From assembly GCA_023053545.1 (NCBI GenBank), contig JAKZAN010000104.1:39586-103585 (forward strand): 64,000 bases of DNA. The letters are read 5' to 3'. The notes below the pieces were generated by a model, which did no database searches, was not told the origin of the DNA, and saw only the letters and a list, made by a program, of their open reading frames with translations. Of this stretch, positions 45,501-59,000 are shown in pieces. How positions within the stretch are numbered: the stretch's first letter is position 1; every line of letters begins with the position of its first letter. This DNA is from Lepidurus packardi. Lineage: Eukaryota > Arthropoda > Branchiopoda > Notostraca > Triopsidae. Made by a program: the position numbers and the translations under genes.

Positions 45501-48192
45501 CAGAAAAATACAAAACCTTAATGTGGAGGTTTCTTGGATACACTAAACAAGCACCAATCCATAATAGAAGAGCTTTGAGAACGAGCGACTAGATATCCAC
45601 GGAGAAGGTTTCTATGATTCGGTTACACTCAGTCAACTTCTCAAGACCAATGCTATTTAGAGGAAAATCACATCCACTTTTGGTCGTACCTCTGAAGTCT
45701 GGTATGATCTGACGTGTTTCTAAAAGATCATGATATTCTGCAATAAATTCACTTTTGACGTGGAGGAGGCTCGAGTGATGGTCAACAAGTGGTTTATCAT
45801 TTACTCAACTGAGTTAGAACTTGCGAAAGATAAGTGTAGCCTGCATTTTAGATGTCAAGGCAGTAGAGTACCTTCAGTTGTGGTTAAAAGCACCAATCCT
45901 ACACCCTGGGGCATAGACAATCTCAAGGTTATCTTCTCCAAGGAAGCCACTGAATACAACGAATATAGGCAAGTATCTTTGGACCAAAATAAACTGAAAG
46001 AGCATATTAGGAAATACGGTAAAGTCATCAGCAGAGTCCCTGTATTTGAATAGAGTAAAATCCTATCCTAGAACTCCAAACTCGACCAATGTATAGTGTA
46101 TGACTCGCCCATCCTCTACATCAACCAAGTGATTTGCCCAGCCTAGAAGTACATACTCAATGAAGTGGCTATCTCTTACAAAGCCGTTCAACCTTACGGC
46201 TACTTATTACTGTATCGAATCATCCTGTAAAAAATGTAGAGCCTTCAGAGTGACTCTTCGATCATAAAAGCATTAAAGGAGAGCATTGATCCTTAGAATT
46301 TCTTGGCTAAGATTCAAGGTGTTATTGCTCACTTCTCTATGCGTCTCGTTAGAGTTTCCTAAAAGACGTTCACGAGAGGCTATTGTGAATCCCTCGCTCA
46401 AAGAATATTTTCTAGCCATGAAAAGATCGATACTAGGCTATTCCTCGATCACTTTAAATCTCTGTTGATGAGACATCTGACGAGAGTTTGCAGCCAGCAA
46501 GTTCAAAAGAAGTATAAGAAGATAGACCCTATGATGGCAGAGCGTAAAGTAGCCGATATGCAGGACACCATCAAGTAGCACTGTGCAAAGGTTATCAGTA
46601 GTAGAAAGCAGAGGAGAGACAGTAAAGACCTGGCATTTAACAAGTCGAAGCTAGAGTAGGAGTACGAGGTTGAGCGTCTATCGAAGTACACGATATTCTA
46701 TCTGCACAAGAAATGGAGTCAGAGCGAAGAGAAATACCACCTTGGCACAGCGATATCAGGAGCCCTGAGAAAAATAGGCAGTATCTTCGAACAGCTAGAG
46801 TTCCGGGTGCTTAGAGTTATGGATGAGAACTCCTACATTACGACTCTGTTAGAGGAATTCTAGTCATTCAAAAATCTATACAATACACCTGAGGACACTC
46901 AAATCGAAGAGACCTAGCTTAGGAAAACATCCCTCAAACAATAAGATAAGAACAGTCACGAAGAAGAGAAGCAAGAGCCTGTGGAACTCAATGACAATGA
47001 GTTTTAAAAACTCAAACAAAACATTCTAACTTTAGTCAACCAAAAGGAATATCAGAGAGTGATAGAGTTGTATGCTAAAGACTGCTCACGATTTTTCGGG
47101 CAGGAAGAAATCCACGCAGCCATGGGTTATGCGTGTATCAAAACTCTAGACTTCCTCCAAGCGTCTAGTTTCCTCGATAAAGTCCCCCCTGGTAGTCGTG
47201 GGTACTTTTCCTAAAGACTCGAAGAGCTTGTTCACCTAATATCGGTCAAGTACGAAACTCCCGCGTAATTTGATTCAAGAGTTAACTGCGAACCTGAGGA
47301 CAGCTAGTAGTCTTCATAAAAACACCCTAAGTACACTGTAAAAAAACAATGTCTGAGATATTTGAATGTGGACAAGGACAGCCCATAGACACGTGATTTA
47401 GAGAGCGATTCCTACAGGAAAGCACAAAAATTCGGACAGGAAAAAAACAGGGTCTACGATGTCCTAATTTTCGACAGTTTGGACTCCCCTTCTAACTTGG
47501 GCAGCATCTACTTGGCTGCCGAAATCGAAAAGTGCACTCACAGACCCCTTCAGCATATGTTCGACTTGATAGTTGGGGTGGATAACAGTTGTCTGATGGC
47601 CTCGGCGCTATCTCTCCCTCGCAGCAGCAGACAGCAAGAGCAATTTTACCGAGCTTACTTCTACGCTATAGACTTTATCAAACAAGTTAACATGACTGAG
47701 TACGTCAAACACTTTTCGAGCAATCTGAGCTGCAAAACTGACTTCAGGATGACGATGGGAGAATTGCGCCACAGCCAGAATAACCTTTGTCTTTTCTTTA
47801 ACTAAGCCAACACCAATCCCCCTTCTATGAAGTGCGTGACTTCATATTAGATCAGAGATATAAACAGACCCCTTCATGACTTGGTCTCCTATGGACTCTA
47901 ATGTGGCAGTAACCCCTTCAAAACCAACCCCCTTGAGGATCTCCTAGTGCAGACATGGATACCCAATGACTGCAAAAGTATGTCTGTTCTGGGACTGGCT
48001 TCGAATACCTCAGAAAAGTCGTGCAAAAAATAAATAGCCCGGGGATTCTATCAGAGGTGGAACGTGTAATCTTACAGTGACCTGAAGAGAGTAGATGATT
48101 ACTTGGAGAATGCGAGGATCTGGATGTAAGAGCAATGGCTGGACAACTACCAGGAAACACGGGATCTGATGGACCGTCTCGAAGACAAGTGA
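42565..48192 (+). CDS. Giant AIG1/dynamin-like GTPase domain protein, 1875 aa
   Basis: A single TGA-free frame of 5,628 bases, carrying about 50 TAA/TAG glutamines. An N-terminal helical region of about 520 residues precedes a P-loop GTPase: ILLFGATGVGKTTVFNVATG (GxxxxGKT, near residue 530), a Thr-containing switch I (DGASTTFYPK) and IWDMPGFED (DxPG). No clear NKxD was seen. After it come about 1,200 residues of helical sequence (RMISLSKNIEKRQILQIRTV; VYDSPILYINQVICPAQKYI), a TPR-like patch (AAMGYACIKTLDFLQASSFL) and a globular C-terminus. G1/G3 spacing and DxPGF resemble AIG1/GIMAP/septin-type GTPases. I do not know a named family with this whole architecture. It starts only 28 bases after the preceding stop. 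Confidence 0.8.
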
Positions 48193-48309
48193 CGAAACGA
48201 TCTACATTTCTGATTGATATTTCAGTTGAATACAACGTCTGCTGAATAAGTAGTCATTGCTTTTCTGATGTTATTTTAGATATTATTTGGAATTTGTGAT
48301 TTTTTGTTA

Positions 48310-49443
48310 TCAAGTCAGGTAGAAACCTTGGGTAGGACCCAAATCGCTTCTACCCCCAGAACTCCTGCAGCTCCGATCGCCAGCGCTACTTTTGATCGCC
48401 CTCACGCATGCATTCAGCTGCTGGATCTCCCTTAGGCGTTGGAGTCGGTCGTTCTTGATCTCTGAATTGTCTATCCGCTCGTCCAGATATTCTTACAAGA
48501 TCTGGTTAGTTTCCAGTTTCAGACCAACACCTAGGTACTGACTCAACACCGACTATGACTATCTATCAAATATCTAGATGATCGGGTGTTTTGGAATCTG
48601 TGCTGCTTTCAGGTCTCGACACTTTCTGATCCCATTTCTCGAAGCACTAAGACTCTCATCTTTCTCCCGAGCCTCGCGAGAAGGGGGATGCACTAGTCGC
48701 TCAACGACATCATGAAGATTCGGCTTGGGATTCTGCGGTTTTTTCTCCCTCCGTTTCGACATAGCCTTTCTGAGGGTAGGGTCTTATTTCTCAAACTTTT
48801 TAATATTGTCCTTTGAGAAATCAAAGAAGGCCTAGGCCTCCTGCTGAATATTGTTGGTCAGTTTATTGGCCCTTCTGATATCTTCCTTGATTAGAGACAA
48901 CTCCCTGTTCTTCTGCTTCTGCCTACTTTTAGATTTGACGTACATGCGCGACACGAAGTCTAAGTCCACCTCATCGAACCCCATCGTATGCTTGGTCGAA
49001 CGGCTGCGGGGCTTTTTTATGCACAGTTTCTCAAAGATATTCTCCATCTTCTGGCTACTCGCAGCATCCAGGTTATGGGATGTCAGCTGCTTCAGTTCCC
49101 TGTACAGTTTCGATTATGCCGTGCCGAAGGTTTTCGAAACATCGTTCTTTATTCGGTTGATTGCTTATTGTTCGCTTAGTCGGTACACTTTTTTAGCTAC
49201 CGACGTGTGGTGCTTGGCAGGGCCGTTGACGTTGTGGCGGTGGTAGACTGGCTCATCAGTTGTCTTGTCAGTATTGATGAGGTCGAGCTTTGTCTTTGTA
49301 TGAATCCACGAGAGGGCACTGCGAGGTCGGGGAGGGGTGAGACTACGGCCTGGGAAGGTAGTCGGAGGAGTAGGGAGATCGATGGTCCGTCCTGTCTCGA
49401 GGTCATTGGCGAAGGATGGTATTTTTCTGGAGATAGTCTTCAT
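48310..49443 (-). CDS. Basic coiled-coil protein, 377 aa, unknown function
   Basis: Continuous frame ATG (49441-49443) to TGA. Starts MKTISRKIPSFANDLETGRT, then Pro/Arg-rich (PTPPTTFPGRSLTPPRPRSA), then highly basic helices (KKPRSRSTKHTMGFDEVDLD; SRMYVKSKSRQKQKNRELSL; IKEDIRRANKLTNNIQQEA). The C-terminal third includes RLQRLREIQQLNACVRAIKS. No catalytic or zinc motif seen. It converges on the giant GTPase gene, 117 bases beyond its stop. Family not recognised. Confidence 0.6.
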
Positions 49444-49823
49444 GGGAGACTGGATGAGAATTGTGAAATACTGGTAAACAGATAGCAGTGGAGTTATAGA
49501 AATGGGGGAGTCGGGCGGAGAATAGAAGGGGAAGTTGAGGAGAGAGTGGGGCTGCGTTTCAATAATGTATCCAATAAATATAATAGTGGGTAGAGTGTGT
49601 AGGTGAGAGTGGCAAGAGTGTTTAATAAAAAATAAGGGGTCTTTATGAGGAGGAGCGTGAAATAGATCTGTTTGGCAAAATTTGAGATAATTTAACAGTG
49701 TCCAAGATGCAATTGTTATTTTGTATGCATAAAATGACCAATACTCCGGGATTTAGCACCAAATGCTAAAGAATATATACACAATTATTTGCATCAAATA
49801 AACCCTGAGACTCACGACACCCC
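49444..49823. other. Divergent promoter region, nothing else recognised
   Basis: Lies between the starts of the 377-aa gene (minus) and the next coiled-coil gene (plus). G/A-rich for the first 150 bases and A/T-rich before 49800. No protein-like frame. Confidence 0.5.
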
Positions 49824-51232
49824 ATGAACAAGACTGCCAACTTCTTCGCCTCCTCCTGCGAGGAAATCACCAAGCTCTACAAGGTAACTTCAAACCACCC
49901 ATATTCCTCCAGGACAACATGAAAGAAGTGCACACCCTCCTCTATAATATCGAAGGTGTCGCCGAAAACATCGACAACCGTGTATCCCTGCTTCTACGCA
50001 AGCAGGAGGAGGAGTTCTTCAGAGTGTACCGTGCACACCTGTTCAAACTGAAGGATGCCTTCAGACACACTTCGACGGCGGTGGAGGAAGACAAGTCGAT
50101 GGGAGTGTCTGTGCTGGCAGCGAAGGTGCGGAAGCTGGAAGAGTAGCTGGCTAGCGTATACATGAAACTGAATCACAAAGACAAAAGTAAGCGCCAATAA
50201 TTACAAAACATTTAAATATCGCCAGAACAGACACCAACTTTAAAAGTAAGGAGTCTGTCTCTCACGATATAGTCTATCCGAAATTAAACCCTTTACTAAT
50301 AATGCGAATGATCGGTATTTATAGTCTTGCGCGAGAGGAACATCGACAGCCAGATCCTCAAACTAGAAATCGAGAGACTCACGGAGATCATCCACCGCAA
50401 TGCCAAGGAAAAACTGAAGCACGCCAAATCTACCCCCTCCATACTCCACCCCAGACACCCTCAAGGTCTACAACTCCCCAGTTTGTCCGATAACACTTCT
50501 TCTGAAACTTCAAATCGTAATGGCAATCCGGATCAGTAAGATGCAAACGCCAATCTCTTCATGACGGAGTCTCCCAACTTCCATCCGAACCAGAATACTC
50601 ATGAAGAACAGAAACCCAAGCCTAATGAGCAAGCAAATACTGATAGCCTGAATAATATTCTCCAAGAACACCTCCGAATTAACAAGCAGGTAGTAGAACT
50701 CAATCGGAAGTACAACCGTATTCTCAAGGATAAGGTCATGGCATTCGACAAGCACTCTGACTTGGAGACATTCTTTTTTGAGTGCGTGCAGAGTGTCCGT
50801 GAGCAAGTGCAGCGTAGAGTCAAGAAGAGTAACCCATTAAAGGGCATCGGTAGTCTGGGAGTTGAGGACTTCCGAAGCGATGACAAGTACAAAGTGATTG
50901 CTACTCTGGTGGATAACGAACAGATCCTGAAATCTATTCACTCGATAGTATTCAGGTAAGGGTTCAGGAGTACCAGCACAGACACTGAGAACAGAAAAAC
51001 TCTAAATAGGATATTCACTGACAAGAGATTTGCAGAGTCCCAAGACAACAGACATGACTCCGGAATGAGTAGCGGTCTGGAGGGGTGTCCTGTGATTAAA
51101 CTGGCGAGGAAGGGCAAGCAAGTGAAGAATGTGATGTTGGAAAGACTGATCGAAGAGAGGAACTCACTGCGTAGACAGGACCACCGGAAGGTTTGGAAGG
51201 CTCGTCTCTCGGGTACAGGGGTGGTGTAGTGA
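49824..51232 (+). CDS. Coiled-coil protein with two introns, about 413 aa
   Basis: ATG at 49824 (MNKTANFFASSCEEITKLYK), a 29-nt intron then KEVHTLLYNIEGVAENIDNR and a longer intron at 50187-50324 (138 nt) before ILRERNIDSQILKLEIERLT. All three exons join in frame. The central part is polar (FHPNQNTHEEQKPKPNEQ) and then helical (QVVELNRKYNRILKDKVMAF; SDLETFFFECVQSVREQVQR). Helical coil with FFFECV.SVREQV resembles ciliary coiled-coil proteins in style, but I do not assign it. Ends at TGA 51230-51232. Confidence 0.7.
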
Positions 51233-51379
51233 ATGAGGAGGAACCAGTTTGATTAAGGTATGAAGAAGTCTTTATACAGAATATCTAAAAAACAGAGTGA
51301 TGGATGTGATATTTTAAAAAAGCGGTACCTGATATAGCTCGCATAGTGTGTTTTAACTCGACCACCATTAACCCACAGA

Positions 51380-52195
51380 ATGCAAGCCTGGGAAGCGGAG
51401 AGAGCAGTGCTCCTACAAAAAATAGAACTCTACCAGGTCACCATTGCCTAAATGCATGAGCGTGAGGAGAATATTCGCAGAATCAACCAGACACTCATGG
51501 CAGGGCTCTCCAAGTCGAAGTCATCATCCACCGATGCCTCTGTCAAGTTTCTACAAGACACGCTATCTCGCTCCCAAACCCAGACCCTTTCGCCAACCAA
51601 GACTCTCCAACTGAACTCTCCGACTGTAGACCTGTAGTCCTCACAGATTAACAACCTTAAACTCGAAAACTAAAAACTGAAGAAGGAGCTAGAGTCAGTA
51701 AAGAAAGACATGGAGAAAGTAGTAGGCGAGATCAAGAACAAGTATGAAGAAGAATTAGAAAAAGTGGCTACAGCCTATAACGCAGAGGATATCAGAGGCA
51801 GAAGCCAGAGAAATGCAGGTCGAAGCAGAACAGTTTCAGAACAGGTAGAGATTGTTAAGCTCCGTGCAGAAGTGGAGAGGCAGAGAGAAGAATGCTTAAG
51901 TCTCAAAGCCAGGATAAGCCAATTAGAGGAAGAAATCACCCAGTTAAAACACGCTGCCAGCTCAAATCCCAATAACGATAAGCTGCGTCTCTCGAACCTA
52001 TCGAATCCAAGCCAGCGGGTAGATGCAGAGGCAAGCAGAAACAGATAGATTTTCTCAGGACTCCAAAGTGGGGTGCACAGACTGGTCATCAGTAGGTAAG
52101 GATACGGGAAATTCGTGGACGCAAACCCGAATAGTCTGAACTCTTTGCTCTACCGCAAACTGGAAAATGCGAAACTACCTTTTCCCAGAAGCTGA
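51380..52195 (+). CDS. Coiled-coil protein, 271 aa
   Basis: Intronless frame from ATG (MQAWEAERAVLLQKIELYQV) to TGA. Two coils flank a Ser/Thr-rich linker with clustered TP/SP sites (SRSQTQTLSPTKTLQLNSPT), which might be phosphorylated. The second coil (KLKKELESVKKDMEKVVGEI and REECLSLKARISQLEEEITQ) is strong. No catalytic motif. Tandem with, and 147 bases downstream of, another coiled-coil gene. Confidence 0.7.
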
Positions 52196-52293
52196 TCTCA
52201 GCATTAGCTACTACATCTTAACTTTTCCTATCCTAATGTAAACGATCCACCCAAAAAGATATGAACAAACTTGCATAAGTAGGAGTCTGAATT

Positions 52294-53874
52294 TCAGTAG
52301 GGTATATCATCGAGGAAGTCCTCAGGCGACTAAAACCTGTACTCCTTGGAGTCTTCGATGCTCAGTTTTCCCTTCATGTTCTTACTTAGTACTCCCTGAA
52401 TATTCTGGCTCAGATACTAGGCTGTAGAGTTATTCGGGTGACTCCTGAATTTACTATTGCTGCTACCATTATAGTTGTTGTAGTTGCCTCCCACACTCTC
52501 GTAGTTCTTTTTTGGAATTGAGTTTCGCACCATCAAAGGCGAATAGAACTAGTTCTATCCGCTTTCATAAGCACTACTTTGACGTCTCTCTACTGGGGTG
52601 GGATATATGAATTCAGCTTTTGTTGAGTAAGAGGTTGGCCCCGCTTCCAAGATTGGACCCGAAGGGTTATACATTTCCATATACTTGTTAAAAGTTGGTG
52701 GACGATTGTAGGTAGGGTTCTGCATCCTTGGGCCCCTTTGTTGTGGTTGATAGCCTGGAGAAGACTAGGGACTGGAGTGATTCCTCTGCCTATTCTGTAG
52801 TTTGACATCAACCATATTTTGTAAATTCCTCTCCCTATCCAGTTCATCCTTCAGTGCCTAGACTTGACTCTCAATCACCTGTATTTTGCCACCCATTTCA
52901 TTAATGATCTTCTTCTGTGACAGAATCTCCGCATCTTTGGCTAAAATTTCACGATCTTTAGCATTTAGGATACCCTGAATTTTGGCTTCGTTCGCAGCTC
53001 GCTTATTCTCCTTCTCTTATAAAGCTTTAGTGAGTTTTTCAATGTGGATCTGCATCGCATCGACTCGTCGAACGAGCTCTTGTGTTGTAGGATTAACCGT
53101 GGGAGGGACTTGGTTGAAAGTGACTCCTAGATGCTACAAAGGAGGAGCCATAGCATTGTTGTTCGTGGGGGTATTGTTCCAGGGGTTTGATATCATTGCT
53201 TTGCTTCCGATGTTGTTACTGTTGCCATCGCTTTTCGTGTAATCTGCAGCAGTCCCAAACAATGCTGTCTGGTTGTGTTTATCATTGGCCAGATTGGGGT
53301 CGATCGGTTTTGGGCTTATATCGTAAACAGGAGCGATTGTTATCAGTGGCTGTTGTGGAGGCATCGCTAGCTTCTGCTGTGGGATATTCTGTTGAGAAGA
53401 TGGTTGTCCCATTTGCTGTTGGATGGCTTCACTGATCATTCTTTCCAGCCCTCTATTCTGGGTGATGATATGGGTGCGAGGGTCAGTTTGGCTGTTTCCC
53501 ATCGCAGAATTCTTTATAGGATTGGGGTCAAGGTAGTTAGTAGAGGAAGTGATTCCAGTTACTCTTGTGATGAAACGCTCGGTCTCTGCTTGCCTCTCTA
53601 CAGAGGAAGGAGATTTAGATCTGGAGCGTTAGCGTCCTTCGAATATTCTTTTGCGGTCACGATTCTCAAGCTGGGAGTAGCTGATGGGTTTGTAATAGGG
53701 CTCCGGATCGTGGTCTTCAAGCCAATCGGTGTTGATGTGATTAGGAGGAGGTGGATTGAAAGCGATATTATTGTCCGGGTTGCCGAGGTTATTGGTTCTG
53801 CGATAATTATCTTCAATCTGCTTGACACGAATGCCAGGCATGGCAGAGTCGGTATTTGGTTGGAGTGTTCGCAT
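52294..53874 (-). CDS. Asn/Gln/Pro-rich protein with central coiled coil, 526 aa
   Basis: Frame ATG 53872-53874 (MRTLQPNTDSAMPGIR) to TGA. The first 200 residues are low in complexity (QLENRDRKRIFEGR; GQPSSQQNIPQQKLAMPPQQ), followed by a coiled coil (LVRRVDAMQIHIEKLTKALQ; DREILAKDAEILSQKKIINE) and a Tyr/Asn/Ser-rich tail (GGNYNNYNGSSNSKFRSHPN). The frame is also open upstream of the chosen start, so an earlier exon or start is possible. No domain recognised. Confidence 0.6.
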
Positions 53875-54111
53875 TGAAGGATGGGGAGGGTCTGCTGTAT
53901 GGGTTAGGATTAGCAAAATTGTGTTTAGATGTTTGTGATAAAATAAATTTTAAAGAGAATCATAGCAATAGACATGCGTAAGGGATGTAGGAAGCTAGGC
54001 CAACACGACAACATACATGGTTGAGAAATACGATAGCAAATCTCACTATTCCCTTAAAATATACAGTCTACATCACTATCTCTTTCTTGCTAGGGGGGCT
54101 ATCTTGTCCAC

Positions 54112-55771
54112 TCATTTGTAGGTGGGGAAAGAAGTTGACAGCTTGGTCACATCGTCGTCCTTCCACTTGGCGGTGATGGTTCTCAGCTGCGTGAAGAATC
54201 TCACTCCGCTCTTTCCGTAGAAGTTGGTGTCACCGTGGAACGATTTCTTGTTGCCAGTGAACGAGAACATGGGCAGAGGAACCTACATTACATTAGATAA
54301 TTTAAGATAAAGGTTAAAATAAAAATAGCTTACGGGGATGGGGACGTTGATTCCGACCTGGCCGGCATCGATTTCGTTCTGGAACTTACGAGCAGCACTG
54401 CCGGATCTAGTGAAAATGGCAGCACCGTTGCCGTAGGGGTTCTTGTTAATGAACTCAATCGCAGACTGGAGGTCAGGTTGGTTCACGACCACCAAAACAG
54501 GGCCGAAGATTTCCTCCTTGTAGCAAGTCATATTTTCAGTGACTCCGGTGATGATGGTGGGGCCCAAGAAGTTACCTTGAGGGTACTGAGGGTGCACATA
54601 CTTTCTGCCGTCCAAAACGATCTTGGCTCCTTCTTTCTCAGCAGTGTTGATCAGTTCAAGAATTCTATGCTTAAGCTCGGGATAGCAGACGGGAGACAGA
54701 TCAATGCCGTCCTCCTTTCCGGGACCAATCTTGAAGGACTGAGCCTTTTGGATCAGCTCGGGAATCCATTGATTAGCATCACCAACCATCACAGCAACAC
54801 TCAAGGCCATGCATCTCTGGCCGCTGGCACCGAATGCAGCGTTGGTGAGGGCATTCAAAGCGTCCTCTTTGTCAGCATCGGGGAGAACGATACCATGGTT
54901 CTTGGCACCCATGTTAGATTGGACTCTCTTGCCGTTAGCAGCTCCGGTGGAGTAAATGTACTCACCAGCTTTGTTACCACCAACAAAAGACAAGGCCTTG
55001 ATGTCGGGATGGTGACACATCTGCTTGGTAGTTTCAAAACCACCGTGCACGACGTTAACAACACCCTTGGGCAAGCCGATCTCCTTGAACAAGTTGGTCA
55101 GCATGTCGACAGCACCACCGACTCTCTCAGAGGGCTTCAACAAGAAGGTGTTACCGCAGGTGATAGCGATGGGGAACATCCATAGGGGGATCATAAGAGG
55201 GAAGTTGAAGGCACTGACACCTCCGCAGACTCCGAGGGGGACTCTGAAGGAGTAGCAGTCGATACCTCTGGAAATGTTTTCCATAGTCTCACCAGTAATG
55301 ATGTGAGAGGTACCGCAAGCGTGCTCGACGACCTCAAGACCTCTGATGACATCACCTTTGGAGTCAGCTTTAGTCTTACCATGCTCTTCAGTCATTCTAG
55401 CGGCGAGCTTGTCAATGTCCCTTCTGATGACATGAGCGAGATCGAACATGTATTTTTGTCTTGTTAGAATAGGGGTGGTCGACCAAGTTCTGAAGGCTTC
55501 TTTGGAAGAACGTACGGCGGCATCGAACTCCTCAGCAGTGGTCTGAGGGCACTTTGCGACAACCTCCTGGGTAACAGGGTTGGTGACATTGTACCACTGG
55601 GTAGTCTTGCTGTCAACCCAATCTCCGTTAACGAAGTTTTTGTAAACCTAAAAGAACGAAGGATCGTGAGTAAGTTGAGTATGAATCGATGGGGGTTACT
55701 CTTTGGGAGAAGGAGTTGTGGACGAAGGCAGTGAGCCTCATGGAAGAAAGACTGGCTGTGGGGCGAATCAT
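54112..55771 (-). CDS. ALDH6A1: Methylmalonate-semialdehyde dehydrogenase (acylating), mitochondrial
   Basis: Exon 1 encodes a mitochondrial presequence ([20 protein letters not shown]). Introns at 55648-55699 (52 nt) and 54283-54333 (51 nt) give one frame of 518 aa. Motifs: [89 protein letters not shown] (the Asn in place of the usual ALDH Glu) and the catalytic Cys in [14 protein letters not shown], then [11 protein letters not shown]. It converts methylmalonate or malonate semialdehyde to propionyl- or acetyl-CoA using NAD and CoA in valine and thymine breakdown. The long frame 54478-55185 on the plus strand is its antisense shadow. Confidence 0.97.
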
Positions 55772-56080
55772 TTTGCGTATGCTTGTTGGGGAAGTAGATA
55801 TAAGAGTATGTTTTATTTAATTATAGAGTTAGTGATATTACTGGCCAAGGCTTTAAAAATGAAGGATTATTATTGATCAAATATGTAAGGAAAATACGGG
55901 CCATCAAGGGATTACCATTCTGGGGCATATCCACGCTTAATATTATTGGGCAGGTATTTTCCCAGTCTCGTTTATAAAGCCCAATCATGGCAACAAGCGT
56001 AATGATGTATTTGCAATTTTAGGCACACCCATAATAGAATATATAGACACCTTACTTTAGTTCTATACATTTCTGATCCC
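55772..56080. other. Intergenic, promoter of the MMSDH gene
   Basis: About 309 bases between the MMSDH start and the 3' end of the WD40-LamG gene, both on the minus strand. A/T-rich, with no protein-like frame or RNA gene seen. Confidence 0.5.
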
Positions 56081-59000
56081 TCACAGCGGAAAACCCCAAT
56101 CAAGCGACCCTCCGAAACCACCGTTCTTTCCGCTATCTTTCTTCATGAACCCACCGAAACCCTCGCTTTCTTTGTCAGTGGATGGCTTCTGCCTGATCTT
56201 CATCTTCAGCTTCTTCCTCTTTTCAGATACAATCGATAATGGACTTCTGAAGCAATCTTTGATTTCGTTAACGCTCAATCTGTTCTTCCATACCCTCACT
56301 TCAGTGATCTGCCCACCAAATGATTCACTTCCCAATCTCAGGAGCTTCCCGAAAGGCAGGCTCAGATTGCCCGTGACTATACCTTCGAATCGATTCATGC
56401 AGTTAAGCATTATGTATGCCCGGTTGACCTCCTGTTCAAACTGTACGCATAGATGGGTCCATTCTCCCATCGTAAGAAGAGGAGCGGGAAGGGTGGTTTC
56501 TATGTCTCCTTCAGCATCCTTTTATGCTGCAAACTTTATCCCCTGTCCTTCGAGTATCAAGCCGGCTTCGAAGTTGTTGAGTACGATTTGTGTTTTATCT
56601 CCGAAGCTAGCGATAAGGCCTGTGCCTTCCAACGCTTTAACCCATATCTCAAGAGTGAACTTGTTTAAGGACCGGAATTTGGTAGCCTTATTTCTTTCTA
56701 TTATATGCACTTTACTGACGTTGATGGCGAATTGGGGAGGACACTTTTTGCCCCATTTATCCTCAACTTCTAGGGGTTCGTTGTCTTCGAGAGCAACCCA
56801 CATGTCTTCGGATTGAGCTATTATCTGGGCATTGTTCGCGTAGTCAGAAAGATCTTCAACGGTATCCCCTTTGCCTTAATCAAACCGATAGTAAGCCACT
56901 AGGTCATTGAATTCGCCTTCTGCCTCTTCAAAGGCGTCATTCTCCTCGTTTTGACTCTGTGCAGGTAGCACTTAGCTGCTATTGTGCACCGATAGCTTAG
57001 CCTCTACAAAGTTACTGAAAAGCCCAATCCATTGGCCTACGCCGTCGATTTGAAATGTCTCTATGGTCATGCTGACTTCTTCGCCATTCAGACTGTCCCT
57101 ATAGTTTTGAAGCAGTGGTTTTTCGCCAAAGCTTGTTGTTATTGTGATCTTTTCGCCTCGAGACTACGAACTGTTCGCCAGCTTGACTATTTCTTGGATT
57201 GTTTGACGATCGTATCCACAATTTTGTTCGTCCTTCAGCAACCTGTTCAGGTAGAATTCGGGTAGGTTAGGATACTACTTATCTGTTAGTGCTTGATAAT
57301 AATGGTATAAATCTGCCAGGATCGCTTTCTAGCGTCGATAGAGGGTTTCTTTCCAGAAATCCTTCATGCGAAACTGTTTGTTTTTCCAGAGCTGGCAGAG
57401 GATGTTTTCTAGTCCAATCTGGCTGTAGAGGGTATGCACTTTGACGTCGATTTCATAAACCGAAGGGTTGAGCTGGATGAAGTAGTTGGATAGGCTGTAG
57501 AGATTGAGGTTGTTGAGCTGTTGGATAAATATTTATGAGACTTTATGGTATGGTACGAAACACTCCGCAACCTTTTTCAAAATGGCAATGTTCGGGGGTT
57601 TATTGGCTAGATGCTTACAGAAAGCCAGGTACCCCGAAAGCAGGGGTTCCATCAGATTGAAATAGCGCGTCCTGAAATCTAATGCAGCTTGTTTGTCTTT
57701 CTTCTTGATGTTGGGACGACTGGCCGTCACCACCCGATCAGCCATTATCATGCACACCTGGTACTTTTCCTCGATGTTCTCAATCGAGTATAAAGGGACA
57801 GCTGATCCTTCCAGTGTCAGGTAGTAGAAATCTGTTTTAGTAGTCACATATAATGTATAACCCTGCCATCTGGCTTGAGTCACAGAACCCGAGACGTCAA
57901 CTTTTCGCAACTGTTCCAGATTTTCATTGATGAAGAGGACTTTGTCTAGACAAACCACTGCTCCAATACTACCACAGCTACTCCACACCATATCGATGAT
58001 GATATCGAAATAGTCCACTCGTAGTTGTGGTTTGTGCAGGATTTATAGATCCAGGATATCATTCTATTTGCTAACGTTTTTGCTGAACCGCAACACGTTC
58101 TCAGACCTGTAAAGTACCGCATACCCTTGTCGGAAAGGGGTTCGATAGACCTTTTGTATTTTAATCTGCAAGTTTAGGTTTATGAGCTAGCCAGAAGAGT
58201 TGCTGAATAGGGTTTTTTCCTCTTCGCTTAGTTTGGACATCATTGCTTGTTTGTCTTATTTCTCGTAGTTGAGCATTACTGAAACAGACTGCCGGTCTTC
58301 ATTGAGCAGTAAAATCAGGGGATCAGTTAGTTCCGTGGAGCCAAGAAACATGCCCATACTCGAAGGGAACTATTTATAGAATTCGATGACGTCGCCTTTG
58401 TCTTCGAGATTAACGTTGAAAATCAGAAGCACCCGAGGCACGTTTCCAAGGTGATAACTCAGAAGGAATTTGACTTTCTTGAAGGGTTGTAGGGTGAGAG
58501 GCCGAACCTACATTTTGAGAATCTTGAGTCCCTAATACTCCAGAACACTACTCAAAGATAGTTTCTTCTCCACGCCTTCTTTGAGTCTTTTTATTTCCAG
58601 CCCATCGACAAAGAACAATTCCCTTTGCCAGAATATCTCGTTCTTCTGAGTCGGCACCAGCGATTAGAAAGAGTGTGTGTACTGTGGAGCAACGACCGGA
58701 TAGTACAGAACTGGATTGTAGTCCACGAGACATAGAATTCTGCCTGGGTTAAAACATAGATGGTTGCTGTACGAGTGGCAGTTCACACTCACGTAAGACT
58801 AGCTGATTTTGCTCTTGAGTTGGAAGATTGAGCACAACTATACAGCTTTTCCTCTGATTGCCTATTTGCCGTCAACTAAGGCCTTTTCCAACACGAATGC
58901 AAACAGCTTGACATTTCCATCTGCTGTGAATATGATAAATCTTCGGGACTGGTATTCGCCGCTGTAGTGGAACCAGCATAATGACAGGATCCGCTTGTCT

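Noticed and set aside
54478-55185. 235-codon frame on the plus strand
   Set aside because: Antisense to methylmalonate-semialdehyde dehydrogenase, which matches its family throughout.
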